DNA of 64,000 nt from Nepenthes gracilis (GCA_033239525.1 BSYO01000036.1:4610126-4674125); one strand, 5' to 3'. Counted from the first letter of the stretch, positions 20,645 to 32,106 are shown. Translations and numbers: made by a program. The notes: generated by a model not told the origin, from the sequence alone.

Positions 20645-23430
20645 TGTGAGGTTCGGGTTTGTGAACCCGATAATTAAGAGGTGATTAGTATGTTAATGAT
20701 CAATACTAATCTTATGGGATGATTAAGGTTTGGTATCGGAAGAAAAATCGGAAAATTACTGGTCTCGGGCTCTTTGGAGCTTCGCCAGCAGAGCTTGCGC
20801 TGCTTTGGGGCGCTCGAGCCGAGGCTCGAGCGGTGGAAGTGTAACCGCCCGTGGCTGGCCGCCGCCAGCCGCTCGATGGGGCGCTCGAGCGGTGGCCGGC
20901 AGCAGCACGGCCGCTCGCTGGCCGCTCCCGCCTCGGCGCGGCCGGCGCAGATATATTCCCTTGCGCGATTTGTTCTCCTCATTTTTCGATCGGCCGAGGG
21001 TTTGGAGGAGAGAGAGAGGGGCGCGGCTAGAGAGAGAAGAAGGGAGATCGAGCCCGGGAGTCCGATTCCGCCCGAAAGCCAGGTATAAAGGTGAAAGCAC
21101 GCGTCGAGGCAAGTGTTCTCATACCCACTTCTCGTTCTCTTTCGTTGTTTTATGTATTTTCGTTGGGTATTTTGTGTCGATACCCACGGGGAATGTTAGA
21201 ATATCGATACCCATGCCTTGAGGTCCGAGAAAATGTAGTTAGTTGTCCGAACCGGGTCCGATTCGCCCAGGTGATTTGCGCCGGAACCCTAACCTACGGG
21301 ATTTTGGGGGTTTCCCATTTCCCGGCCCCGTATCATGAAATTGACCCCAAAATTGGAAAGCCCACGTCCCAAATATGAACATATGTCGGCCGCGGGTCCG
21401 ATCTCGCACGTTTGGACCCGTTCGCGGTGTCCGGGCCCTCTAAATCGGCGCTGTTACTGTTCACCCGAGACCGGAGGTGGATTTTGTGTGTTTCCACCTT
21501 CGTGAGATGATGAAAGAACCCTAGAATATGAATACCCGTGTCCCAATTGTGTGTATATATCGACCGGATGCCGAATCTCGCAAGATTTGACCCGTTCGTG
21601 GCATCCGGGAGCCTTGATAGTTTCCCGTTGTTGATAATCCGGAAATAAATGGGAAGTTGTGTACTTCCACCCTCGTGACAAGTAAATCGAACCCCAATTG
21701 TGTAATCCTGTGTACAAGATGTACGAACGAATTCACCGGACGTCCGATTTCCAAGCATCGAACTGGTACGGCGTCAAGGGTGTTCAAAGAGAAATCCGAT
21801 AATGTTTATCCAAAATGAGACGAGAAATCAAAGATGAAATGTGATCCTAATCGTAATAAAAGAACGTTTAAATGATTAAACGTAAAAGTAAGAACCCGAA
21901 TGTGAATCCGTGTGTCGGAGGTTCCAAAGTGACTTGTGATCATTTGAGGTAAGAATCTGATCTCTTTTGGGAACTTGAGTTGATTATGGTGACTAAGGGA
22001 ACTGGATCCCGTAGAAAGTGAAAGCGAACTTGTGATGACTTGGATTAAGGGAATTGAGTCACATTGGATATTGAGATCCTTGACGTGCATGGAAGGGAGT
22101 CCACATTGTGCTTGAGATGATGTGATTGATGATGTAATCTCCGGTTGGAGATGATTGTGATGGGAATGAGATTTGAGATTTGATTGTGCGGCAAAATGGA
22201 TTTCCCTCTCCAAGTGTCGAACCTAATCGAAACTAGGATCCCGAGTCATATGGGTAGTATTCTTTGGCGTACCATGTCCATCGTGGTGGGAACCCGAGGG
22301 ATACTTGGCCACGTATTCCGGCCGCTCGTGTGAGCGGTGTCTGTGGTACGCTTAGGAAACTCTGTGGAAGGACGAGGATTGCCACTCGACCCGGGGTGTG
22401 GGTGTGTCGACACTACATATTGAGATGTAGTTGTCGGTGATGATTGTTGCATGGATGCAACCGAGGGTCATGTGCTACCGACCGAAAGTAGTAGCCGTGG
22501 CTTTAGAATGTGTAGCGAACACATTCCCTGTCCTCGTTTCTCTCGCATCGTTAGTTAGTACGATCTACTAGCCGAGTGGTCCGCAAAGATGATATAATAA
22601 TGAAAATAAATAATGTCCAATCGATAACCCGTGAATCAAGTGATTCAAACAGAACCATGAATCGTAATGAGAATCTTGTGAATCCAAATGATGAACCGAA
22701 TGAAACCGATGATTCAAGATGAAACCGTGAGAAACGTAGGAATCGAGTGATTCATTGCTTCTTATTCCCCGACTGTTCCTTGATTGGAGAGTGCTTGTAT
22801 TCCATCCGGTTTCCGTTCTTGTACATGTCTTGGAGGGGTGTTTATGATTACATTTCGAGCTGTTGGCTCACTCTTGTCAATTTGATGTTTTTCCTTTCGA
22901 TGAGAACACTTAGTCGGCGCATGTAGATAGAGCAAGGAGAGAGACTTGCTCGATGAGATTGGCTGGACGGCAAGTGCGCGAAGGCTGGGACTTAGAGTGG
23001 ATCGGATTGTGGGACGGCCACTCGGGGTCGAGCGTGGCTCATTATTGTTATTTTATGGTTTTATTATGCTTCCGCAGATGTATGATGATTTAGTTATGCT
23101 TCGCGTCTCGTATATTTATGTTTGGAGTTTTGTTTAATTAGATGGCATCTCTAGATCCAAGATCACGTAGGTTGTGTACTGTGTTGGAGCCATGGATGAT
23201 ATGGCAGTATTGTGATCCTGTGTGGCGTGTTGTAGGCTTTGAGTTAAGCCTTTTGTTTAGATGTGTGCTTGTTGCAGGATATTTTAAGCGAGTTGTATTT
23301 TTGGTTTTCATCCGATTTGCGGAGGAAACTCGGCGGATTTTCAGAGAGTCCATAGGTTAATTACGGGCTCTAGGGTGTGTTTAGGCATTGACGGAGGTTA
23401 TTCAATGGAGAATAACCGTTCCGTCACGAG
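20645..23430 (+). repeat. 3' LTR of the LARD-like element
   Basis: It matches 14,651-17,424 throughout. It holds a perfect inverted repeat, CGCTCGAGC-CGAG-GCTCGAGCG, at about 20,809-20,832, and a TATA box at 21,084. The exact 3' end is unclear because the last about 10 bases differ from the 5' LTR end. Confidence 0.8.
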
Positions 23431-23910
23431 TGCCGCCTATCGACGACACGCACGCGCATGCTGTCATGACAGCCTAGGGCGTAGGTCCGGAGACCTACGT
23501 CCAAGAGGGTGGGCGGACACGCCACCCTTTGTGTATATAAAGAAGTTTGTTGCCCTTGCTGAAGTGTGTGCTAGAGCTGGGATATTTTGAGTTCTAAGAG
23601 CCTTGAGAGAGCTGTGGGTAAGCTTTGTTGTAAAGATAGAGTGAGATACACTTTGAGAGAGGAAGATTGTACACTTGAGATTGTTTTCTTTCGTTAGAGT
23701 TTGAGTAGCCAACACTTGTAAACAATTCTCTTATAGTACATTTCTTTGTGATTTTTCCCTTGGTTTAAGAAGGGCTTTTCACGTTAAAACTTGTGTGTTC
23801 TCCTTTATTCTCTATCCTTACTTTCCTTGCCGTCCGAGCTCTAGCTGTGTCTTTGTCGAGAACTCGTCCGCTCGGTCACCGTGCAGTCCGAGTATTTTTT
23901 TTTCCCAACA
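23431..23910 (+). repeat. 3' LTR of the Tork Copia, right part
   Basis: It continues the 14,428-14,650 piece. CGCATGCTGTCATGACAG, the TATA box at about 23,533 and the U5 end CCCAACA all match the 5' LTR (about 9,960-10,428). It is followed at once by TSD GGTGGT. Confidence 0.85.
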
Positions 23911-24479
23911 GGTGGTTTGGGGCTTCGCAATGCTAGAGACAACAACCTTGAATTGATTGACAAGCTGTGGTGGAAAATCCTACAGGAATCGGAGAAGCCT
24001 TGAGTTCAAATTTTTAGTGGCAAATACCTGAGAAATGCTGACTTTCTCACTGTCAAACCAAGATCGAGAACATCGAGCAACTAGCACAGTATGCTCAAGG
24101 CCGGTAGCTTATTGTTAGGGGCATCAATTGGTCCATTGGCAATGGTAAAAGAACCGGATTCTGGGAGGAAATCTGGCTAGGAGATTGCCCTCTAGCCCAC
24201 ATTGCCGGGGAAGTTATACTAGAAAACCAAGCTGATTTCCTATCACCAGCTTTGCTTTCCATAATAGCAAGTGGAACCAGAGATTGATTTGGGAGTTGCT
24301 TACGCCTGTAACTCGTCTTAGCTTGAAGGCTTTCTCTTGGTAGAGCAAGCACAGCTTTGAAGACAAGATGATTTGGAAAGGTAGATCGGGGTTGTATAAT
24401 GCTAAGACCCCAAATGAAATCCTTTAGGACCATGACCAAAGAGACAATAGCTGGTGGGAGAGAATTTGGAAATTGAAAT
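23911..24479 (+). pseudogene. LINE fragment 4: end of RT and linker
   Basis: It resumes inside the KGGLG motif: GGLGLRNARDNNLELIDKLW and WKILQESEKP (about 23,914-24,002). It continues with SIGNGKRTGFWEEIWLGDCP (about 24,132-24,193) and DKMIWKGRSGLYN with NSWWERIWKLK (about 24,363-24,479), the usual region between RT and zf-RVT in plant LINEs. Several frameshifts are present. It is cut at 24,479 by a solo LTR; the next fragment continues the same sentence with EIPTKV. Confidence 0.8.
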
Positions 24480-25847
24480 TGTTGGGGTTCGACACCCGGA
24501 TCCACCCGATCTGGTAGCAGCGGAATACCCAAACCCCCCGTCATCGTCAGCCACCATTTAGTAGGAGTAAGGAATACGAGAGATGCACAATGTTTTTACA
24601 TGGAAACCCCTTCTCAACTAAGGGAAAAAACCATGGGACACAAAGTCCACCAATAAATTCACTATGTAAAATGGTTACACAAACTCAGAGATAGAGTACA
24701 GTAACCACCCTGACTACATAAGCCTTAGAGGCAAAAACAAAGAATAGAGCACGAGAATACAAAACCCTCACACTTTGTGTTTCACTCTCTGCTCTCTTTT
24801 TCTTCTACTCTTTCTCTCTTCACTGTGGTGCTCTCTACTCTCTAATTTTATAATTGTTAGTGAAACGGCGACTGCCGTTTCATCCCCGCACACATGCGGC
24901 CGACTACACAAGCCCCTTCGAATGCTCGCTCATGGTGATTTTTCTATCACCCATGGTCACTCTCATGGCGTCTTGCTTGCATCGAGCATGGCATGCCTAG
25001 CATGCATATATATACATAATCATCTGCCCGGAGACCTTCAACCAATAAGTAGGTTGCGTGTGGACAAACACATGTCACCTGCTCTACAACCCGCCAACAA
25101 CTTTGCCCACCAGCTCTACAATCCTGCCACCTACGCAGACGGTGTACACAGACTGCAGGTCTGCCACCTGCTTTGCAGAGTTAACTGTCCACAACTTGCT
25201 GCCAGCTGTCCACGACGTCCTCGGTCGTTGTTGTAATCAAATCTCTGGATCATCTGTGTCATTTGGCCATCACAAGAGTCCTCTAACGTTTCTTGGTATC
25301 CAGGCAGTGACAACGACCTTGGACATCCCATGTCCTCGGTCGTTACTGTGCACAGGCTCATATCTCCGGACGCTACTGTGCACTAAGTCATGTCCGTGGG
25401 CGATTCCATACTAGTAATACTAACTGGTAAATTATTCCTTCTCAACCGATCAACAGGTTGATCGACAATCTCTCCTGAAAGGCGCTCTAGCATTTTCTAC
25501 TCTGAAAATGCTCTCCGAAAATCCTCTCCGTATTTCTTCTCCAACCTTATTTGGTCAACCTTTCATTGACCGTCCTCTACTTTCATCAGGTCAACCTCCC
25601 CGTTGTGATGTACATTGTCCGTCCGCCATTCAAGAAGATTCTTACTCACGCCTCTCAAAGGTTAAAATTCATTGACGAGAATATACATTGGTCATTCGCG
25701 GTTAGCACTCCATTGTTGACCGTCCGTTGCTCTCCTTCAGTCAAAGTCCCGTTGACCGGAATTGGTTCTCCGAATTTGCTCTCCACAAATCTTTCGATGA
25801 CAAACGAGTTTGTTGGGTTACCCACAAGAGAGTGACCAGACCCAATA
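24480..25847 (-). mobile_element. Solo Copia LTR (1,368 bp)
   Basis: It begins TGTTGGGG and ends CCCAATA, one base from the expected CCCAACA. TSD GAAAT stands at 24,475-24,479 and 25,848-25,852. On the minus strand, bases near 24,640-24,590 read GGTTTTTTCCCTTAG...CATGTAAAAAC, the U5 signature of Copia LTRs, and a TATATATA tract at about 25,007-25,014 suits its promoter, so the LTR is on the minus strand. No internal sequence remains, which indicates LTR-LTR recombination. Confidence 0.8.
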
Positions 25848-26610
25848 GAAATTCCCACCAAAGTACCGCTTCTTCATCTCCCCCGTGTGGAAAATAAACT
25901 GCTCATAAATGAACAAAGGTAGATGAAGGTGATGTGTGGGTCAAACAAATGCCATCACTACAATGAAATTGAGACGATCGGCCACATCCTCAGGGGTAGC
26001 ATCAAGGCAAGTTACTTGTGGAAGGAAATTCTTGTTCCGGGGGGGTTGTCCAGGATGGAAATGTACCTCTCTCCTTTCAACACCTGGATCAAAACGAACC
26101 TCTACAGAAACGTAAAATCCCTTGAACATCTGTTTTTTTATTGGCTACGATGTGGTTTTTGTGGACCAAAACGAAAGTATTAGCTATTAATGAGGAGTAC
26201 GGGAAGAACGACTATCCAACTAGGAACGTTGCCACAATTGCAGCCCTTCTTGACTCAACTGATTCTATCCCATGCCTTCTCCAACCCATCTGTGAAACTT
26301 CAAGACTCATCTTTTGGAGAGCTCCACCAAGCCATTGGTGTAAAGCGAATCCAGACATGTGCTGCAATGTTTGAGGGAGATCGGGTCTTGGTGGTTTTGG
26401 GAGAAACGACGAAGGCAAATGAATGTTTGGCTTCTCAGGTTGCCTGGGGAAATCAGATAAACTGCAGGCGGAGAACACAGTTATCCTTTGGAGCCTCAGC
26501 TACACATGTTGAGAACACTATCATCGGGTCAGACTCTCTTCTGGCCATTAAAAATATTAATCTCCTACTTGGGGATGCCGATCCAGATAAATACATCATT
26601 AGAGGATCAT
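25848..26610 (+). pseudogene. LINE fragment 5: zf-RVT and RNase H-like C terminus
   Basis: It starts EIPTKV directly at the TSD. Then come CGSNKCHHYNEIETIGHIL (about 25,932-25,990) and ASYLWKEILVPGG, the zinc-ribbon zf-RVT region of plant LINEs. LEHLFFYWLRCG follows at about 26,122. The RNase H-like part (RVT_3) is spread over frames: APPSHWCKANPD (about 26,322-26,358), ATHVENTIIGSDSLLAIKNI (about 26,500-26,560), ending at the stop near 26,610. This end would remove RNA from the hybrid. No clear A tail follows, so the LINE's true 3' end is not located. Confidence 0.75.
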
Positions 26611-27359
26611 AGCCAACATTCAGAACTGTAAGGGTGATTAAGATTTAGCCCCTCTACTTCTGCCATTATTTTACAATTTTTATATAATCTTCAGTGTATT
26701 TATTTTAAAAAGAAATAAAAAATTAGAAAAATTAAAAGTGACATAAACTTCTTTGAGATGAGCAGCACGACGGCATCCAAACATGCCTCGGAGCCTGCTG
26801 CCCTTCGTTTGCCCTCGGGGGATATTTGACTAAATAAGCACATTTAAAATTAATTTTTAAAATTTTAAATATTAATATTTATTGTAAGTAAAATTCAAAT
26901 ATAAAAAAATTAAAAAAATTATTTAGATGATATATTTTTTTAGGTCTTAAATTTTTGCCGTTGGATCTCCCTCATCTAAAGAATTAAGGGGGGACAGCAG
27001 GTGCTGTCACGCATTTGAGTGTCGCTGTGCCCTGTGTTTTACTTTCTTGATCTATTACACTAAAAAAAATGACAATAAAAATAATTATATATATATTATT
27101 TAAGTATAATTTCTCATTAAGATTAGAACTTACTCCTTGACGATTGGGAGGGAGATTCATATTTGTCTTATTGCACGTGATAGATCACATGCATTATTTG
27201 GTTTACTTAAACCTCTTCTTTGATTTGGTATTTGCAATGTTGGTCAGACAACAGCTATGGTCAATTCAACATCACGTAACAAGCAGTTTCCAAGCTACCC
27301 ACCTCCCAAAAATTACTCAATGCAAAATATATCAGTGATGGTCATTTCAGCATCACATG
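26611..27359. other. AT-rich spacer after the LINE
   Basis: About 750 bases without readable protein. It has A/T tracts at 26,690-26,960 and 27,060-27,110, and a GC-richer patch with two CTGCTG/CAGCAG-type words (about 26,760-26,825 and 26,990-27,050). No clear terminal repeats. Confidence 0.4.
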
Positions 27360-27674
27360 CCTTTTTATAACAATATCAGTGTACGTGTGTGCCTATCGAG
27401 CATGTATCGTATGTGAGAAGAGTATATGCCGCAAACAAGTGTCTTTTGTGCGTTCATTATGTGTGAATAATAGTAAAGGTCGTGCACAAATGTCTTTCAT
27501 GAGCACATTAGATGTTACCTTTCGTTTAAACGGATATTGTATAAATCTTCAGTGATTATGCCATTTGATTGAACCTAATGCAAACATTGCATGAAACTGT
27601 TTGGCAGTTTTGAAAGGAAAAAATAACATTTCAAATAGGGATAAAACTCATATGAAATTGATCCAAAACACGAT

Positions 27675-28040
27675 AAATTTTTCTCACGACTTTGTGGGAG
27701 ATTGTCATTTCTCTGACAAGCCACACTATCACACTCTTGTTTGTTGGCAACTTTTCCTCCACGGGGACCTTGGCATCTGTTTTTGTAAGTTTAAATGGCA
27801 CATTTTTTCGTTTCTCCAAAATACCCAAAGTATTTTCATTGTCTTTCGGTGTCTTCATCACTGTAGCATTGCTCCTCATTGTACTTTTTCTTGGCCTTCT
27901 CATGCCCACATTGACTAAGCCTCTTGTTAGTCACTTTGTTATTGCCCTTTGTAATCTATGCTTATATCAAGTACCAGCTTGTTTGCCCACTTTCTTTATA
28001 TTACAATTGAAATATCTTTGGTGAGTTTCATTGGCTTTTT
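27675..28040 (-). other. Unassigned open stretch inside the decayed Copia
   Basis: A minus-strand frame of about 78 codons (27,909-27,675 before entering the LTR block) is Lys/Arg/Thr-rich and matches no retroelement domain I know. It replaces the expected integrase and RT. On the plus strand, GTGGGAGATTGT at about 27,694-27,706 looks like a Copia polypurine tract and LTR start, so part of this may come from another, plus-strand element. Confidence 0.3.
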
Positions 28041-28044
28041 TTGA

Positions 28045-28345
28045 ATGTCATGCAAAAGCTCTCAATATTACGTTTGCTGGTTGAAATTAAATTTAACGTC
28101 ATATTCAGAGCATATTGTATACCCTTCAATACGAGTTTTGTCCCGTTGTTGGTTCACAAATCAACGTTCCCAATTCCTAATACTCTTGACAAGCCATAAT
28201 TACCCATATTCGATACATTGTAGTCCCTGATCGTATAGGAGGTGAAGAGCAACTTATTTAGTATTGCGTGGTATGAAGATTCGTTATCTATCACCCAACT
28301 CATCTCTTGATCCGTGAAGCTTTGCGTTATCTTTGTAAAAACCAC
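28045..28345 (-). pseudogene. Copia protease and pre-integrase remnant
   Basis: The minus-strand reading includes TDQEMSWVIDNESSYHAILN followed by FTSYTIRDYNVSNMGNYGLS and GIGNVDL (28,345-28,154). This is the usual Tnt1/Tork-type protease SWVIDSGASYH...MGN...GIGDV, with the catalytic DSG changed to DNE. Downstream (28,150-28,050) the line continues as TNNGTKLVLKGIQYALNMTL with shifts. Dead copy. Confidence 0.75.
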
Positions 28346-28639
28346 TAAAAGGTCTCCGTAAGTAGCAATAGAGACTCAACTACTATTATTATAATCCTTT
28401 TTTTTTTTTTTGGCTACTTATTACCACTCTTTGTCTCCTACTTGAAGTCATCCCGTTTTATATTGCCCTTCTTGCTATAATGATAACATTTAATGTCTTT
28501 GAGCTTGAGCTGAATGTTATTCCTCTCCGACTTGCTGCCTTTATCTCTTAATCTCTTGTACTCCGACAGTAGCTAGTGGACATCAAGGCACTCGCTCCAT
28601 CAAAACCTTATCACTTTTCTTTTGCATAAATTTATTTAT

Positions 28640-28990
28640 AAGCTAAAAAGTAATGACCTCATTGAGATTAAGTATGTCATTTCCTAACAAGGCGTTATAA
28701 CAATATGATCACACGAGACCAATAACAAAATCGGTAACACCAACACCTTGTCTTTGTCATTGATTTTTTCATCATGTGTTGATATTTGTATTAACATTCC
28801 ATTGAATTCATTCAAGTGTTTTTCAAAGTTTTTCCCCTCCCAACAATTAGATGCCATAGAATCATTTTTTTCACATGTAACATTATTGTTAAGGATTTGG
28901 ACTTCTATTGACCATCAAATTTCATCTAGACTCCGTTGGTTTAATAAACTGATAACTTCTGAAAAAGTGTTATTTGTAAGATATAATATA
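28640..28990 (-). pseudogene. Copia gag remnant
   Basis: Minus-strand segments KHLNEFNGMLIQISTHDEKI and DKDKVLVLPILLLVSCDHIV (about 28,850-28,690) correspond to the HL.EF...L......I.DED.A..LL.SLP.SYD motif of UBN2-type Copia gag. A stop follows at once. Confidence 0.65.
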
Positions 28991-30123
28991 GTCTTGTAAT
29001 TAGTAAGATCTTTTATATCTTGTCACTTATTATCATTTATCTCTTTCGCTTTATCTTTCTTCTTCCTTGGTACTTTTACCGTTCTTTCATGGGTCAAAAA
29101 GTTTCTTACTCAATGTTACCAAAAATTAAAATTGTTTTACTTATTAAAATTTTCCTTGTAAAATGGCAATTCTTTTGATGTCAATGTTATCAAATTATAG
29201 TTTTCACACATTAAAAAAAATCTACTTTATGATACCACTTGAATGGATTTTTTGGGAGTAAAACAAATAAAATTGGTATTGCTAAAATGAAGTCTTGAAT
29301 CTTTAGTTAATTGTCTGTTATCAAAAACAGTAAGAATACAATTGATAAAAATACATAACCAAGCAGAGACAAGTTAGACGATAATATTTAATATGAAAAA
29401 TTTCTTTTAATTAAAAAAAATTATAGGATAAATTTTAAATTAATTCACTATAAAAGTATTTAGTTATAAATATAACTCCTGAGATATCTTTATAACAACT
29501 TATATAAATGACTAATTGAATACAATTCTAACATATCTAGCAATAGACTAGTAAAGAATATATTGATAAAACGAATAACTAAACAATAAATGTTCTAGAA
29601 ATAAGTATGGAGCAACATATATTACCTTGATGAAGAATGAAATGTGATTTAAAATTCAACCAAATGTTGTACATCTTCATCTTCTCTCTTTCATTACTCC
29701 TCTCTCTTTGTACGGCGTCCATTTATGTTAAATGATCTCTTTTTGCATAGAGCCTTTTATAATAGTGTTGGTACATGAGTGCCTCTCGGGTGTGTATCAT
29801 ACTTGAGAAACAATACATGCAGTGCACAAGTGTCTTTCGAGCGTTCATCACACGCGAATGGCAGTATTAGCTACACATAAACGTCATTTGTGCATACATC
29901 AATTGTCGGTTTTCTTTTGAGTGAACCGTGTGCAAACATGGTGCAAAACCACCTAATAGTATTGAAAGTGAAAAAAATACTTCTAATAGGTATAACATTT
30001 ATAAAAGAATAATCTAAAACCTAACACTTACACAATGAAACTTTTTTCAATCAATATCATAGTTATTTTTGTACCATTATTTTCATACCGTTTAACATTT
30101 TTGGGTTCTTTATTCTACTTCAT

Positions 30124-32106
30124 TGTCACGAATCCAGAGTAAAAGTCGGTGATATAGATAATCAATAATAAATATAATCCATAAAATAAAAATTAAAATA
30201 ATAATGACCCAATCGAATATCTAAAGTCAAGCGTAACCTGATGACACATCTAATAATACCAATAATAACAAGAATGAAAGATGATAATATTAATCATTAC
30301 ATGATCTCCTAGAATTACTCATCGGTCAACAATACATACAACCTGCTCTAAAACCTGTAAGGAAAAAGTGATCATTAGAGGAAAAGTCCAAGCTCTGATT
30401 TCATAACAACAAACATACTAACACCAACTAACTCTTTGACAAATGGTGCTAAAATATTTCTAATACAAATATTGTCTAATTACAAAGCTAATATTCATAA
30501 AATATAAACCAAGTTTCTACTAGTGATCATGTTTAGACTCCCTCCAAGACACTCGTAGCTTTCTAATATGAAGGAATAAAAAATAATAAAAACGTGAGTT
30601 AAATATTTAATAAATATTAGTATATATACATAAAATAAACAGAATGTCTAAAATCAGAGCAAAGTGACAAATCAATAAAATACAATTTATAAAAGCCAAG
30701 ATTTAGATATTTGATTTGTCAAACTAAGAAATATCGGAATATGTTTTGCGTATTCAAAAGTATAATCCAAAAACGAAAGTCAAATGTTTTAAATGTATGA
30801 AACAAAGAAAATCCTATGTCCAATCAATCGGTAACTGAAACTTGTGAATCTCAAATTAAAATATCAAGTATTGAAACTAAATATAGGTAAAACATATCAA
30901 AAATATAAAACATAATCAAATAAGAGAATTAAAGATTGAAAGATTGACTTTGAGGAAGTGTTATTTCTAATTCTAGTAATTTTACACCATATCACTATTA
31001 TTTAAACCTATAAATTGATTATCTATATATTCTTCCCTATAGATGGGGATGAAACTACTTTATTTTGCCACCCATAGAGATGAGGTGCAATTCTCAAGCC
31101 AGTTTGAATATATTAGAACATCTAATTATACTTATTCTATTTAATTTCTTATAATGATTCTCATAAAAATATAAATTATGAAGGATTTTTATGTCACAAA
31201 TATAAAATTTTTCCTCTCCAACGAAAAAGTAGGAAATTTTCACTTTTGAAAGTCAAACTCAAAATATTCTATTATGGAAAAAAATACACAAATCTAATCG
31301 AATATAAAAATAGAGCTTGACCCAAAAACATATTGCATGGATATTACATGCAAAACTCATATACAAGTTTTTGTGACTTTTTTTTTTATAAACATATTTA
31401 TACATAAATAAAATATCTCAAAATATTTATCCATTTTTTATAAAATAAATAAAATCCTTAAATATTAGTAAAATTAAAATAAAACCTCAAATACTCTAAT
31501 AAATCTCCATGCATGCATGATAGACAAAATGAGATAAGTAAAAATATCAAGTATGTATACTAAAACCACCAAATATAGGCAATACTAAACGAAAATTGAA
31601 ATAAACCAAGAATAAGATATAAGGATATTTGTTTCAATATCAAATCTTACAAATCTGACCAAATGATGTTTTAAAATCCTGCTTCTTCTCTTCTTTTCTC
31701 TTCCTTCCTTTGTCATTCTCTCTCATTTTCTTTCTTCTCACGCAAAATAACTAAAAATAGTATGTGTCAGCCTTCATATAATTAAATCAACGCATGGGCA
31801 CCGCCTCAAATGCGCTCCAGATGTTGTGCCTAATCCTATTCATACACAAGTGCCTCCTTAGGTGCTATTTGAGCATGAGTACTCTAGAATTCACCATTGA
31901 GCGCTACTTTAGGCATGCATTAGGTGACCTCCAAAACTATCCAAACTTGGCTCAAGTGGTGCACAAGTGCTCCTTGGGTGTCGAGCTTTCTCCTTACTTC
32001 GATTTTCTTTCAAATTTATATGATACAATTATTTTCAATATACTTAAAATTAATCCAAAATAAATTGATAATACCAAATTAATTGGATTGGGAATCGGGC
32101 ATGACA
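30124..32106 (-). mobile_element. Solo LTR, second copy of the 706-4,909 family (1,983 bp)
   Basis: It starts TGTCACGAATCC and ends CGGGCATGACA. The flanks TTCAT and TTAAT are a probable TSD with one mismatch. It follows the 706-4,909 element block by block: the AT-rich section with CTATATATTCTTCCCTATAG (about 31,023), the pyrimidine tract at about 31,682-31,735, and the CGCATG/TGCGCTCC section at about 31,790-31,930. It lacks the retroposed insert. Sequence identity is modest, so the copies are old. Confidence 0.65.

Larger units (their letters stand above)
14651..23430 (+). mobile_element. Large non-coding LTR element (LARD-like) nested in the Copia 3' LTR
   Basis: Two direct repeats of about 2.78 kb (14,651-17,424 and 20,645-23,430) flank 3.2 kb of internal DNA. 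A primer-site-like TGATATCAG follows the first, and a polypurine tract AAGTGGGGAGAG (20,632-20,643) precedes the second, so these are LTRs. The sequence before the tract (TTTCGGGACCGAAATTTTAT) resembles the 3' ends of Ty3/Gypsy chromoviruses. No gag, protease, RT or integrase was seen in any frame, which makes it a LARD-type parasite needing enzymes from elsewhere. The right end is uncertain by about 15 bases, and the TSD (TGCC at 14,646 and 23,431) is weak. Confidence 0.75.
9723..23910 (+). mobile_element. Tork-type Copia retrotransposon, split by a nested LTR element
   Basis: The ends TGTTGGGG (9,723) and CCCAACA (23,910) form an inverted pair, and GGTGGT stands directly outside both (9,717-9,722 and 23,911-23,916). 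Gene order gag, protease, integrase, RT, RNase H identifies Copia. Wording such as [13 protein letters not shown] in gag, LWHKRLGHMSVRGMSHLAKK in the integrase zinc domain and GSLMYAAVCTRPDITHAVG in RNase H fits the Tork lineage. Without the nested element (14,651 to about 23,430) it is about 5.4 kb. The coding region has many small frameshifts. LINE sequence on both sides rejoins within one RT motif. Confidence 0.9.
27360..30026 (-). mobile_element. Decayed Copia retrotransposon, minus strand
   Basis: A left block (about 27,360-27,674) and a right block (about 29,760-30,026) are diverged copies of one sequence: runs such as CATGARTGTGTGCC, CACAAGTGTCTTT and TGCAAACAT keep the same order. On the minus strand the right copy starts TGTTAGGTTTTAGATT, a common Copia LTR start. 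Between them, from the right, are gag, protease and pre-integrase remnants. The rest of pol is missing. TGGTATCA on the minus strand at 29,231-29,238 may be the primer site. Both ends are approximate. Confidence 0.6.

Noticed and set aside
60..26740. TSD for the whole LINE (ATTAAAAG near 86 and again near 26,730)
   Set aside because: Eight bases of AT-rich sequence recur easily by chance, and no A tail was found next to the right copy.
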